The position numbers and the translations under genes were made by a program. Positions 25,825-35,031 of a stretch of DNA of 64,000 bases are shown piece after piece (positions within the stretch are counted from its first letter, which is position 1; each line of letters starts with the position of its first letter). Source of the stretch: Tardiphaga sp. vice304 (lineage in GTDB: Bacteria > Pseudomonadota > Alphaproteobacteria > Rhizobiales > Xanthobacteraceae). The notes under the pieces were generated by a model. It worked only from the letters and a program-made list of their open reading frames with translations. It made no database searches and was not told where the DNA came from. The stretch spans positions 1,290,001 through 1,354,000 of the forward strand of contig NZ_CP041402.1 of the NCBI RefSeq assembly GCF_007018905.1, read 5' to 3'.

Positions 25825-26358
25825 TCAGTTCAACGGCCGCTTGGCGAGTTTGCGCGCCAGCGTGCGGCGGTGCATGCCGAGGCGCCGCGCGGTCTCCGAG
25901 ACGTTGAATTCGGTTTCCACCAGCGTCTCGTGGATGCGCTCCCATTCCAGGCTCTTGATCGACGTCGGCCGGCTGGTGAGCGGGATGGTACTGTCGCCGG
26001 TCGCCTTCTTGAAGGCGGCCTCGATGTCGTCGGTATTCGAAGGCTTGGCGAGGTAGTGACAGGCGCCGAGCTTGATGGCCTCGACGGCGGTGGCGATGCT
26101 GGCAAAGCCGGTCAGCACCACGATCGGCATCTCGGCGTCGGCGGCGTGCAGCAGCTTGACGCATTCCAGCCCCGAGCCGCCGTTCAGCTTGAGATCGACC
26201 ACGGCATAATCCGGCGGCGATGCTGCCAGCAGCGCGGCGACACCGTCGAGCCCTTCGCACAGCGTGACGGAATAGCCGCGTCGCTCGAACGAGCGCTTCA
26301 GCGCGCGCGCAAACGAGGCGTCGTCTTCGACGATCACCAGCGTGCGGTCATTCTCCAT
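25825..26358 (-). CDS. regR: RegR/ActR/PrrA-type response regulator
   Basis: 177 residues. The receiver domain (residues 1-120) has the phosphorylation Asp in YAVVDLKLNGGSG, the acidic pocket in VIVEDDASF and Lys in HYLAKPSNTDD. A short linker leads to a Fis-like helix-turn-helix (NVSETARRLGMHRRTLARKL). This architecture and the helix are the RegA family. It overlaps the sensor gene regS by 11 bases, so it is made with it. Relatives of this pair control respiratory oxidases and nitrogen fixation in response to redox. Confidence 0.92.
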   Translation of the reverse strand: MENDRTLVIVEDDASFARALKRSFERRGYSVTLCEGLDGVAALLAASPPDYAVVDLKLNGGSGLECVKLLHAADAEMPIVVLTGFASIATAVEAIKLGACHYLAKPSNTDDIEAAFKKATGDSTIPLTSRPTSIKSLEWERIHETLVETEFNVSETARRLGMHRRTLARKLAKRPLN

Positions 26359-27709
26359 CGGCCACCTCGACGGATAGAGCGGCGATCGGCAGGCTGAGTT
26401 CCACGACCGCGCCGCCGGCGGGCCGGTTGGCGGCCCGCGCCTGTCCGCCGAGCTTGCGCAGCACGTTGACGACCAGGAATAGGCCGAGCCCGCTGCCCGG
26501 CCGCTGCTTGGTCGAGCGGTACGGCTTGCCGAATTCCGCCAGCATTTCCGTCTTGAAGCCGGGGCCGGCGTCGCGCACCGCGATCAGCAGCAGGTCGTCC
26601 CGGGTGTCGACGTCGATCGAGACCAGTCCGGGCGAGGCTTCCAGCGCATTGTCCAGCACGTTGAACAGCACCTGCTGCAACAGGAGGTCGGAGGCGATCG
26701 CGAAATCCGGCTCGATGCGATTGTTGTAGTCCAGCCGGGCCGGATTGCGGCTGTCTTCCCAGTCCTCGACCACGCCGTCGATGAAGTCGACGATGCTGGT
26801 GCGCTCCGAGTTCTCGCCGCGCGCCTCGCCGGAGGATTGCAGGATGCCGGACACGATCGTCTTGCAGCGATTGAGCTGGCCCTGCATCTCGGAGAGCTCG
26901 GTGGCGATCTCGCCATCGGCCCGGAAGATCGGCATCCGCTCCCAGTCGTTCAGGATCACCGACAGCGTCGCCAGCGGCGTGCCGAGCTCGTGTGCGGCCC
27001 CGGAAGCGAGCAGGCCCATGCGCACGATGTGTTCCTCCTCGGCGGTCTGCTGGCGCAGTTCGGCAAAACGCATGTCCTGTTCGCGCTGGTTGCGATTGAT
27101 GCGGGTGATGAACAGCACCAGCAGGGCCGCGGCCAGCAGGAAGCAGAGGAACATGCCGTAGATGTGCAGGTCGAACAGCCGCGAATGCGCCGCGGCGGGT
27201 TCCGACATCGTGAAGCCGATGTCGTGATAGGCGACCGTGAGCCACAGGAAGCAGCCGCTGGTCACCGCGACGATGGTCCAGCTCGACCATGGCTGCAGCA
27301 GCACGGCGCCGAGTACCGCCTGCAGCAGGAACAGGGTGACGAAGGGATTGGTGGCGCCGCCGCTGAGATAGAGCAGCATCGTCAGCGTCGCAACGTCGAG
27401 CAGCAGGTCGACGAACAGCTCGGCATTGGTGATGACGGCGCCGCTGCCATAACGGTAAAGGGTCACCAGGTTCAGCGTGATCAGGAACGCGATTACCGCG
27501 GCCATCTGCCAGATCGGCAGCCGGATTTCGAGCCAGAAACTGGTGATCGCAATTGCGGCGATCTGCCCGGCCACCGCGACCCAGCGCAGCGTCACGAGCA
27601 GCAGCAGGTTCTTGCGGTTGGTAATCTCCTGGATCGAATCGGGGATCGAACTCAAGGGGGCTCTCGGTGATCTGGCCGGGTTTGGCGGGGCAGGGCGTGA
27701 CGGCCCCAC
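26348..27709 (-). CDS. regS: RegS/RegB/PrrB-type redox sensor histidine kinase
   Basis: 453 residues. The N-terminal half has six membrane segments and carries GGATNPF, the quinone-binding motif of RegB. Then come the H box LLASGAAHELGTPLATLS, a Cys in QLNRCKTIVSGIL at the place of the redox-active cysteine of RegB, and the ATPase domain (FNVLDNALEASP, VRDAGPGFK, GSGLGLFLVVNVLRKLG). It senses quinone and thiol state and phosphorylates RegR. Start at 27709 is open to revision, since strong family match begins about 30 residues in. Confidence 0.92.
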   Translation of the reverse strand: MGPSRPAPPNPARSPRAPLSSIPDSIQEITNRKNLLLLVTLRWVAVAGQIAAIAITSFWLEIRLPIWQMAAVIAFLITLNLVTLYRYGSGAVITNAELFVDLLLDVATLTMLLYLSGGATNPFVTLFLLQAVLGAVLLQPWSSWTIVAVTSGCFLWLTVAYHDIGFTMSEPAAAHSRLFDLHIYGMFLCFLLAAALLVLFITRINRNQREQDMRFAELRQQTAEEEHIVRMGLLASGAAHELGTPLATLSVILNDWERMPIFRADGEIATELSEMQGQLNRCKTIVSGILQSSGEARGENSERTSIVDFIDGVVEDWEDSRNPARLDYNNRIEPDFAIASDLLLQQVLFNVLDNALEASPGLVSIDVDTRDDLLLIAVRDAGPGFKTEMLAEFGKPYRSTKQRPGSGLGLFLVVNVLRKLGGQARAANRPAGGAVVELSLPIAALSVEVADGE

Positions 27710-27831
27710 GCTCTAGCACGCCGCCGGCCGCATCACGAGGCCGCTGATCTTACCGACTTGCCGCCCGCGCGGTTTTCACCCTTTGGCCGGCGCGGCGCTG
27801 CGCGTCGACAGCCGGGAGGCGGGGCGAAAGA

Positions 27832-29556
27832 CTACGGCAGCACTTCGCGGCGTTCGGCGAGCTGGCCGTCGAGTTCGGCGCGCTTTTCAGCAAGCAGGCC
27901 CTGGTCGGCGGCGTCGATCGCCTCGTAGAGCGTATGGGCGTCGCTGAGGCGGGTGACCGTGACGTAATCGGCGCCCGCGGCGTAGATATCGGCGACATCG
28001 GCCAGGAAGTCGGCGGTGGCGATGATCCTGGCGGTCGGGTTGATGGCGCGGACGTGACGCACCAGCTTCTCATTGCTGGCGCCCTTCAACAGCGCGTCGG
28101 GCACGCTGAGGATGATGATCTCGGCTGCGCCCACGCCGGCATGGACCAGCGTATCGACATTGCTGATGTCGCCGTAGATCACGTGCTGGCCGCGCTCGGC
28201 CAGGGTACGGAACACGTTGGGGTTGAAGTCGATCACGCTGATCTGCTCGAGCAGCGAGCTGTTCTGGCGCTCGATCTCGCTGAGCAGCGCCGAGGCGGCG
28301 CGGTAGAAGCCGAGGACGACGATGCGGCGGGCGTGGCCGTGGCCGGCATGCGCGGCGTCGTCCTGCTGGCCGTGGTCGAGATCGCGCAGGCCGAGCCGCT
28401 TCAAGGGGCCGATCAGCGCGCGGATGATCGCGTCCGAACGGCCCATCGCGAAGGTCGAGATCACGGCGAGCAGCACGAAGGCAAAGGAGGTGGCGCTGGA
28501 GGTCTGGGTGGTGATGTGGCCGGCGGCGATACCGGTCTGCAGCACCACCAGCGAGAACTCGCTGATCTGCGCGAGATTGAGTGCCGGCAGCAGGCTGGCG
28601 CGCAGCCCCTGCCGCATCAGGTATAGCGGCACGAAGGTGGTCAGCACGCGGCTGACCACGGTGAAGCCTGCGATCAGAAGCGCCAGGCCGATCACCGAGC
28701 CGTTCGGCACCGGGATGGTCATGCCGACGGCGACGAAGAACAGCGTGATGAAGAAGTCGCGCAGCGTCGTGACCTTGGCGGTGACGTCGAGCGCGTAGGG
28801 GAAGGTCGACAGCGAGACGCCGGCCACCAGGGATCCCATCTCGCGCGACAGATGCAGCCGCTCGGCGATCTCGCCGATCAGGAAGCACCACGCCAGCGCG
28901 CCGAGCAGCACCAGTTCGGGGCGTCGTGCGATCTGGTGGAACAGATGCGGCAGGATGTAGCGGCTGAGGATCAGCGCGGTCGCGACCAGCGCGCCGACGC
29001 GGGCGATCGACAGCAGGATGACGCCGATCTGCAGGTCGGCCAGGCTCGGCTGCACCGCGAGGAACAGGATCGCAAAGATGTCCTGCAGCACCAATATGCC
29101 GAGCGTGATGCGGCCGGGCAACGTGTCGAGCTCGCGCTTCTCGTACAGCACCTTGACGATCACGACGGTGGAAGACAGCGCGCAGGCGATGGCGAGATAC
29201 AGCGCGTCGAACTTGCCATTGGCCAGCGGCAGGCCGAGCGCCATGAAGAACAGCCCGCCGAGCAGGCAGCCGACGATCAACTGCCCGCCTGCGGCGATCA
29301 GGATGACGCGGCCGGCGCGAATGATCTTCTTGAGGTCGATCTCCAGCCCGATCATGAACAACATGAAGATCAGGCCGAGTTCGGAGATGGTCTTAATGGA
29401 TTCCTCGGACTGGACCCAGCCGATGCCGAACGGCCCGATGATGAAGCCGGCGACCAGATAGGCCAGGATCAGCGGCTGCTTGAAGAAATGCGCGGCAAGC
29501 CCGATGCCCCACGCAAACAGGATACACAGCGTGATGTCGCGGATCAGATCGTGCAT
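27832..29556 (-). CDS. KefB-type cation/proton antiporter with NAD-binding domain
   Basis: 574 residues from ATG 29556. A transporter domain of about twelve segments (FKQPLILAYLVAGFIIGPFG, CALSSTVVIVKVLYEKRELD, DIFAILFLAVQP) is followed after residue 420 by a TrkA-N/RCK domain (RIVVLGFYRAASALLSEIER, VIDFNPNVFRTLAERGQHVI, GDISNVDTLVHAGVG). It exchanges K+ or Na+ for protons across the inner membrane, gated by nucleotide binding. A His-rich linker (HGQQDDAAHAGHGHARR) joins the parts. Isolated gene, followed by regS on the same strand after 122 bases. Confidence 0.88.
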   Translation of the reverse strand: MHDLIRDITLCILFAWGIGLAAHFFKQPLILAYLVAGFIIGPFGIGWVQSEESIKTISELGLIFMLFMIGLEIDLKKIIRAGRVILIAAGGQLIVGCLLGGLFFMALGLPLANGKFDALYLAIACALSSTVVIVKVLYEKRELDTLPGRITLGILVLQDIFAILFLAVQPSLADLQIGVILLSIARVGALVATALILSRYILPHLFHQIARRPELVLLGALAWCFLIGEIAERLHLSREMGSLVAGVSLSTFPYALDVTAKVTTLRDFFITLFFVAVGMTIPVPNGSVIGLALLIAGFTVVSRVLTTFVPLYLMRQGLRASLLPALNLAQISEFSLVVLQTGIAAGHITTQTSSATSFAFVLLAVISTFAMGRSDAIIRALIGPLKRLGLRDLDHGQQDDAAHAGHGHARRIVVLGFYRAASALLSEIERQNSSLLEQISVIDFNPNVFRTLAERGQHVIYGDISNVDTLVHAGVGAAEIIILSVPDALLKGASNEKLVRHVRAINPTARIIATADFLADVADIYAAGADYVTVTRLSDAHTLYEAIDAADQGLLAEKRAELDGQLAERREVLP

Positions 29557-29651
29557 GCGCCTGCCAGTTTTCGGTGTCGCGACAGTGTAAAGGCGACGGA
29601 ACCGGGGGCAAAGCGGTAAATCAGAGCGGTCTTGGGTGCGAAGGCGCTCCA

Positions 29652-29817
29652 TCTTCCTTCTCCCCTTGTGGGAGAAGGTGGCCGCGCGAAGCGCGGTCGG
29701 ATGAGGGGGCCGTGGCTTCGGAGTTGGTGGCACCCCCTCACCCGTCTCGACCGCTTCGCGGTCGATCCACCCTCTCCCACCTAGCGAAGCTTCGCTTCGC
29801 GCGGGGGAGAGGGAAGA
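29652..29817. repeat. Intergenic palindromic repeat (CTTGTGGGAGAAGG type)
   Basis: CTTCTCCCCTTGTGGGAGAA at the left and the matching CCCTCTCCCACC... arm at the right, with inner hairpins GACCGCTTCGCGGTC and CTAGCGAAGCTTCGCTTC. Copies at 32693 and 52975 are near-identical. Confidence 0.85.
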
Positions 29818-29818
29818 A

Positions 29819-32113
29819 TCAGAACGTCCCCGCCACCGTCACCCGCAGCGCCAGCGGTTCGACCGGGTGCAGCACGCGGTCCAACACGCCGGTCTGGCAG
29901 ACGGCGGCGGGCGCGGTCGGCGTGCCGGAGAAGCACATGCCATAGAGCGTATCGGACTTCAGAAGCGAGCCGTAGGCGTAGGTGATCTGGTCGGTCTGGC
30001 TGCCGAGCAGGTTGAAGCCGTCGAGCTGAATGCGCCAGCCATTGGCAAAGCGATAGCCGAGTTGCCCGTTCAACAGGCCGGCGGCGGGCGAGACGAAGGC
30101 GCCGTCCTCGGTCAGCGGACGCGGCCCGAAATAACGATAGCGCAGCGCGCCGAACCAGCCGGTGGCCTCGCCCAGCCGGATACCGGCCGAAGCCACCATG
30201 TTCGGCGCGCCGGGGATCAGGTTGCCCGGCGCATTGCCGACCTGCGACGCCGGATAGCCTGCGAGTTCGTCATAGGCCGCGGCCTGTTCGGGATTGTCGC
30301 TGCGGAACCGCGCGCGGGTGACGGCGATGTCGCCTTCCAGCGACAGCCAGGGCCGCGGGCGCCAGTCATTGGTCCACTCGACGCCGACGCGCCGGCTGGA
30401 GCGGCTGGCCACGGTATCGCCGGCGTCGCCGACGAACAGGATCTCGGACGCAGAATCCAGCATGAACAGCGCGACCGAGCTGGTGAGGCCCGGCAGAAAC
30501 TGGCTGCGCAGCCCGACTTCGGCGCCTTTGGTCTTTACCAGGAACGGCGAGCGCGACACCGCCGAGCCATCGACCGGCGATTCCGAGATGGTGACGCCGC
30601 GGGCATCGTTGCTGTGAAAGCCCTCGCCGGCATTGAGGAACAGTTCGGTGTGCGCGAACGGGCCGAAGACGACGCCGACCTTCGGGCTGCCGATGAAGGC
30701 CCGGGCCGAGCCGGAATTCGCTGCGTTGAAGAACGAAGCGACCGAGGCGTTGTAGGCATCGCCGCGCCAGCCGGCGGTGGTGCGCAGCCAGTCGGTCCAG
30801 AACACCGTATTCTGCACGAACAGGCCGACGCTGCCTTCCTTCACCGCATCGGAGCGGATCGCGGAAGTAAACTGGCGCTTCACGCTGTTGTTCAGGTCGA
30901 GCCGGATGTCGTCGTAACGGGTCTGCACGCCGACCTCGGTCTGCATCCGCAGGCCGGCGAACTGGTGGTTGAAATTATGCGACGCGCTGAAGCCTCCGAG
31001 CACGCGGTCGTCATGCTGATGGAATTGATCGCCACCGACCGGATTGGAGAGATAGTACGTAAAGTTGTTCCAGAGATTCAGCGAGCTCTTGATGACGTAG
31101 AAATTCGCCTTCGACGAGCCGCCGTCATCGCTCTGCGCGAAGGTGCCGGACAGCGAGAAACGGCTGGCATTCCCGCCGTCGGAGGGGTCGAGCGCACCAA
31201 AGCGGCCGATCTGGCCCGAGGCGATGGCGCGCGATGGCACCTGGTCGGTGGAATTCCATTGGTTGGCATAGGCCATCGCGGTCAGCGAAAAGCCGTCGGT
31301 CGCGGTACCCTGGCTGTAGCGCATCACGCCGTTGAGTTTGCGTAATTCGTCGGGATTGTCCCACGGGCCGTTATGGGTCTGCGCCTCGCCGGCCACCAGC
31401 AGCGTGCCTTCGCCGAGTTTTGTCGAGGTGACGCCGAAGCCGCGGCGGTAGCCGAAGCTGCCCGAGGTGATCGAAGCCATCGTGCGCGCCACGCTGGCGA
31501 GCAGGCCGATATGCACCGCGCCCGCCGAGGAGAAGTCACCTTCGTCGGCGAAATACGGGCCTTTGCGGATGTTGACGGAGCCGATCAGTTCGGGAATCAG
31601 GAAATTGAGATCGGCGTAGCCCTGGCCGTGGCCGTGCGTGCGCATGTTGACGGGCATGCCGTCGATCGAGATCGCCAGATCGGTGCCATGATCCAGATTC
31701 ACGCCGCGCAAAAAATACTGGTTGGCCTTGCCGTCGCCGGAGTGCTGGGTGACGATCAGGCCGGGTACGACTTCAAGGGCTTCGGCGGGCCGCGAGAACG
31801 GCCGCGCATTGATTTCGGCGCCGCTGACGCGCTTCTCGCTGGCTGTGGCTGGCGGAGACGGCGCCGCGAAGGCTGCCCTGGCCGCGGCTGCGACGGCGCC
31901 GGCGGTTGCACCGGCCGTCGGCTCCGCCCGCTGCGCGACACGTCGGTCGCTCTGCATGGGGGGCCGCGGCTTGCGGGGCGGCGCGGCATGCCGGTCCGGC
32001 GCGATCACCTCGACCGGAGATAGAGTGGTACGGCTCTGGGCGTGGCTCGGCGCGGCAGCGGCGAGCGAGATGACAAGCCCCAGTCCGGCCGATGGCAACG
32101 GGACGCGATGCAT
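29819..32113 (-). CDS. TonB-dependent receptor, probable nickel receptor
   Basis: 764 residues with signal peptide (GLGLVISLAAAAPSHAQ). After a proline-rich linker comes the plug domain (AEALEVVPGLIVTQHSGDGK, FLRGVNLDHGTDLAISIDGM, PELIGSVNIRKGPYFADEGD). A 22-strand barrel follows, ending in VTVAGTF with the terminal Phe needed for outer membrane assembly. It is divergent from nikR, with a perfect NikR operator between them, 51 bases upstream of its start. That predicts repression by nickel and so a role in nickel uptake with TonB/ExbBD. Histidines in the plug (THGHGQGYADLNF) suit metal binding. Confidence 0.9.
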   Translation of the reverse strand: MHRVPLPSAGLGLVISLAAAAPSHAQSRTTLSPVEVIAPDRHAAPPRKPRPPMQSDRRVAQRAEPTAGATAGAVAAAARAAFAAPSPPATASEKRVSGAEINARPFSRPAEALEVVPGLIVTQHSGDGKANQYFLRGVNLDHGTDLAISIDGMPVNMRTHGHGQGYADLNFLIPELIGSVNIRKGPYFADEGDFSSAGAVHIGLLASVARTMASITSGSFGYRRGFGVTSTKLGEGTLLVAGEAQTHNGPWDNPDELRKLNGVMRYSQGTATDGFSLTAMAYANQWNSTDQVPSRAIASGQIGRFGALDPSDGGNASRFSLSGTFAQSDDGGSSKANFYVIKSSLNLWNNFTYYLSNPVGGDQFHQHDDRVLGGFSASHNFNHQFAGLRMQTEVGVQTRYDDIRLDLNNSVKRQFTSAIRSDAVKEGSVGLFVQNTVFWTDWLRTTAGWRGDAYNASVASFFNAANSGSARAFIGSPKVGVVFGPFAHTELFLNAGEGFHSNDARGVTISESPVDGSAVSRSPFLVKTKGAEVGLRSQFLPGLTSSVALFMLDSASEILFVGDAGDTVASRSSRRVGVEWTNDWRPRPWLSLEGDIAVTRARFRSDNPEQAAAYDELAGYPASQVGNAPGNLIPGAPNMVASAGIRLGEATGWFGALRYRYFGPRPLTEDGAFVSPAAGLLNGQLGYRFANGWRIQLDGFNLLGSQTDQITYAYGSLLKSDTLYGMCFSGTPTAPAAVCQTGVLDRVLHPVEPLALRVTVAGTF

Positions 32114-32163
32114 GATGTGTTCGATGAGCTATGCTGGTCGGCAAGCGCATCATGACACATAGA

Positions 32164-32191
32164 GTATGATCTATGTCAAATTTCATCATAC
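32164..32191. promoter_or_regulatory. NikR operator
   Basis: GTATGA (32164-32169), 16 bases, TCATAC (32186-32191): an exact match to the known NikR palindrome GTATGA-N16-TCATAC. It lies between nikR and the TonB-dependent receptor gene and ends 15 bases before the nikR start. Confidence 0.93.
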
Positions 32192-32206
32192 TTTTCGGGA
32201 GAGCCC

Positions 32207-32662
32207 ATGCAACGCATTACGATCACGCTCGACGACGATTTGATGGACGAGTTGGATGCGATGATCGCCGCGCACGGCTATCAGAACCGCTCCGAGGCGA
32301 TCCGCGATTTCGCCCGTGCCGGGATGCAGCAGGCATCGCAGGACAAGGGCCAGGACAAGGGCGGCGACTGCGTCGCGGCGCTGGTCTACGTCTACGACCA
32401 TGCGGCGCGCGACCTGTCGAGCCGGCTGGTCGACACCTATCACCACCATCACGACCTCGCGCTGGCGACGCTGCATGTCCATCTCGACGACGACAATTGC
32501 ATGGAGGTCACCGCGCTGCGCGGCCCTGGCCGGGAGGTGCAGCATTTCGCCGATCACATCATCGCCGAGCGCGGCGTGAAGTATGGTCGGGTGGTGATGA
32601 TGCCGACGGGGGGAAAGTCAGCGGCGAAGAAGCCAGCCAGGAAGCCGCATACGCACAAATAG
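32207..32662 (+). CDS. nikR: Nickel-responsive regulator NikR
   Basis: 151 residues. A ribbon-helix-helix domain (MQRITITLDDDLMDELDAMI, NRSEAIRDFARAG) is followed by the ACT-like nickel domain with the ligand set His (in DTYHHHHDLALATLH), HVH and Cys (DDDNCMEVTALRG). The C-terminal tail is Lys/His-rich. NikR with nickel bound represses nickel uptake genes. The operator just upstream predicts control of both itself and the divergent receptor gene. Confidence 0.95.
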   Translation: MQRITITLDDDLMDELDAMIAAHGYQNRSEAIRDFARAGMQQASQDKGQDKGGDCVAALVYVYDHAARDLSSRLVDTYHHHHDLALATLHVHLDDDNCMEVTALRGPGREVQHFADHIIAERGVKYGRVVMMPTGGKSAAKKPARKPHTHK

Positions 32663-32692
32663 CGGTGGTCTCAATTGACGACGGGTCTCTTT

Positions 32693-32840
32693 CTTCCTTC
32701 TCCCCTTGTGGGAGAAGGTGGCACGGCCGAAGGCCGTGACGGATGAGGGGGTACTAGGCTCGGAGCTTGTGGCTACCCCTCACCCGTCTCGAACCGCTTC
32801 GCGGTTCGATCCGCCCTCTCCCACAAGGGGAGAGGGAAGA
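32693..32840. repeat. Intergenic palindromic repeat (CTTGTGGGAGAAGG type)
   Basis: Same element as at 29652 and 52975: CTTCTCCCCTTGTGGGAGAA on the left, TCTCCCACAAGGGGAGAGGG on the right. Inner hairpins are CACGGCCGAAGGCCGTG and GAACCGCTTCGCGGTTC. It lies between convergent nikR and the aldo/keto reductase gene. Confidence 0.87.
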
Positions 32841-32847
32841 AAGAACT

Positions 32848-33669
32848 TCAATCCCAATCCGGCGCAAACGCCGCCGGATTCACCAGGCGCTGGTTCTTCG
32901 GCAGGGCTGCGATCGCCGCGCGGTCGGCATCGTCCAGCGTGACGTTCAGCGCGTCTAGATTGGCCTGCTGGCTCTCGGCGCGCGAGGCTTTTGGAATCGC
33001 CGCGACATTGTCCTGGTCGAGCAGCCATTTCAGCGCGACCTGCGCGGCACTGGCGCCGTGTTTGGCGCCGATCTTCTGCAGCACCTCGTTGTCGGTGATC
33101 TTGCCCTGCGCCAGCGGGCAATAGGCGACCAGCGGAATACCCTTGCTGCGCAGATAGGCCAGCACCTTGGTCTGCTCCAGCAGCACATGATATTCGACCT
33201 GGTTGCAGGCGATCGGCGCGCCGATCTCCTCGACGGCCTGCCGGAGCAACGACACGGTGAAATTGGCGACGCCGATCGCGCGGGTGCGACCTTCGTCCTT
33301 CAGCTTCATCAGCGTCTCCATCACGGCGCCGAGCTGCATGGTCTTCGAGGGCCAGTGCACCAGATAGAGATCGACATGGTCGAGCTTCAGCTTGGCCAGG
33401 CTGGCATCGAACGCCTTGCGGATCGCGTCGGGGGCGAGGTTCTCGTGCCAGACTTTCGTCGTGACGTGCAGGTCGGCGCGCTTGATGCCGGACGCCTGGA
33501 TAGCGTCACCGACCTCGGCCTCGTTGCCATACATCTCGGCGGTGTCGATGTGGCGATAGCCGAGGCCGATTGCGCCCTCGACCGCGGCGCGGCAGCCGTC
33601 GCCCTGCAGGCGGAAGGTGCCGAGGCCGAGGCGGGGCAGGGCGATGCCCTTTGTGTACAGCGGTTCCAT
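32848..33669 (-). CDS. Aldo/keto reductase
   Basis: 273 residues from ATG 33669, with GGAG at the right distance. Catalytic tetrad visible: Asp and Tyr in YRHIDTAEMYGNEAEVG, Lys in LHVTTKVWHENLA, His in VDLYLVHWPSK. NADP site near the end (AAIPKASRAESQQANLDALN). It matches the 2,5-diketo-gluconate reductase-like group and would reduce small aldehydes or ketones in the cytosol. Substrate not predictable. Confidence 0.9.
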   Translation of the reverse strand: MEPLYTKGIALPRLGLGTFRLQGDGCRAAVEGAIGLGYRHIDTAEMYGNEAEVGDAIQASGIKRADLHVTTKVWHENLAPDAIRKAFDASLAKLKLDHVDLYLVHWPSKTMQLGAVMETLMKLKDEGRTRAIGVANFTVSLLRQAVEEIGAPIACNQVEYHVLLEQTKVLAYLRSKGIPLVAYCPLAQGKITDNEVLQKIGAKHGASAAQVALKWLLDQDNVAAIPKASRAESQQANLDALNVTLDDADRAAIAALPKNQRLVNPAAFAPDWD

Positions 33670-33767
33670 GATTTCTCCTGATGGCGCAAAAGCGCGAGAC
33701 GGCGGGGCGAGGGCTTGATACGCTGGCCCCAACATAAACAACATTCAATTCGGCGGGAGGTTTAAGC

Positions 33768-33893
33768 ATGGAGAAAGCGTTGCGCGGCTGGCTGGACAGC
33801 CACGGACTGCTCGCCATCATTGGCGCGGTGATGGGGATTATCGTGACACTCGCCGTCGTGCTGGTGCTGGGCGGCTTCTGGCTGGCGAAGTAA
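33768..33893 (+). CDS. Small single-span membrane protein
   Basis: 41 residues from ATG 33768 after a strong GGGAGG ribosome binding site: MEKALRGWLDSHGLLAIIG, a hydrophobic span (VMGIIVTLAVVLVLGGFWLA) and a final Lys. It is divergent from the aldo/keto reductase gene by 98 bases. Unknown function; the ribosome binding site and clean topology make it likely to be real. Confidence 0.6.
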   Translation: MEKALRGWLDSHGLLAIIGAVMGIIVTLAVVLVLGGFWLAK

Positions 33894-33918
33894 AAGATAT
33901 CGCCAGGCGCTCTCTTCT

Positions 33919-34048
33919 TCACCTCTCCCCGTTGGGGAGAGGTCGATCGGCAGAGCGAAGCGAGGCCGGTCGGGTGAGGGGCGCGGACTATCGATAGGCC
34001 GGTGCCCCCTCACCCCAGCCCTCTCCCCAATGGGGGAGAGGGAGCGCA
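33919..34048. repeat. Intergenic palindromic repeat (GTTGGGGAGAGG type)
   Basis: ACCTCTCCCCGTTGGGGAGA at the left and CCCTCTCCCCAATGGGGGAG at the right, with the GGGTGAGGGG and CCCCTCACCC pair between. Same family as 23034..23161. Confidence 0.85.
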
Positions 34049-34079
34049 TGGCCGGCGCGTCGATGCGGCAATGATTGTT

Positions 34080-35027
34080 TTAATATCCCCTGACCCTGTC
34101 CACCGCATCTTTCGGCCGCACGCCGGCCTTGACGGCTTGCGCGGTGGCCCAGATGGTTTCGCCGACCGCGGGCAGGGTGACGTCGCAGGCGTCGTGCGGG
34201 GTCAGCATGATGCCGGGGTGCGACCAGAATGGATGGTCGCGGCGTAGCGGCTCGCCGACGAAGACGTCGAGCGACGCCCCCGATAATTGCCCGCTGTCGA
34301 GCGCGGCCAATAGATCGGCTTCGACCAGATGTTCGCCGCGGCCGACCTGGATCAGGTAGCCGCCGCGCTTCATGCGGCCGAAATTGTCGGCATTGAGGAT
34401 GTTGGCGGTTTCCGCGGTCAGCGGCAGCAGATTGATCAGCACTTCGGTTTCGGCCAGCATCAAAGCCAGGCCCCCGGTGCCGTGGAAGCCGATAATGCCG
34501 GAAGGTGTAGGCTTCGGGCTGCGGCTCCATACCTTGACCGGAAAGCCGAGCGCGGCGAGATCCGCCGCGACGCGGGCGCCGATCGCGCCATAGCCGAGCA
34601 GGCCGACGCTGACCTCGCTGGTGATGCGCTGGCCGAGCCGCTGCCAGACGCGGTCGCGCTGCTGTGCCAGATAGGTGGCGAAGCGACGCTGATGCCAGAT
34701 CACGTGCCACACCACGAAGGTCGACATCATCTCGGCCTGCGCCGGCTCGACGACACGGACCACCTCGATGCCGTCGCGCAGGCTGGGGTTCATCACGATG
34801 CTGTCGGCGCCGGCGGCGATCGAACACACCGCCTTCAGATTGGGATAATGCGCGAACGCATCGTCGTGCGGATACCAGGCGACGGCGAGCGTGACGTCGT
34901 CCTCGTGGCCGGAACGGTGATCGACGAAATGGACGCGGCCCTTGAGCCTTTCGATTTCAGACGCGAGGTGGCGGCGCAGGTCGAGATTCTTGGCGAGCAG
35001 AACGCAGTGCGAGACGTCAGACGACAT
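34080..35027 (-). CDS. D-2-hydroxyacid dehydrogenase, GhrA-like
   Basis: 315 residues. The NAD(P)-binding motif is VGLLGYGAIGARVAADLAAL, and the substrate-binding Arg and catalytic His regions are IQVGRGEHLVEADLLAAL and PHDACDVTLP. The lack of an N-terminal GVDNID-type region (it has CSIAAGADSIVMNPSLRDG) is typical of the glyoxylate/hydroxypyruvate reductase A group. It is the last gene of the minus-strand transporter operon, four bases from the ATPase gene. It probably handles a hydroxy- or keto-acid product of the imported compound. Confidence 0.85.
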   Translation of the reverse strand: MSSDVSHCVLLAKNLDLRRHLASEIERLKGRVHFVDHRSGHEDDVTLAVAWYPHDDAFAHYPNLKAVCSIAAGADSIVMNPSLRDGIEVVRVVEPAQAEMMSTFVVWHVIWHQRRFATYLAQQRDRVWQRLGQRITSEVSVGLLGYGAIGARVAADLAALGFPVKVWSRSPKPTPSGIIGFHGTGGLALMLAETEVLINLLPLTAETANILNADNFGRMKRGGYLIQVGRGEHLVEADLLAALDSGQLSGASLDVFVGEPLRRDHPFWSHPGIMLTPHDACDVTLPAVGETIWATAQAVKAGVRPKDAVDRVRGY

Positions 35028-35031
35028 GGGA

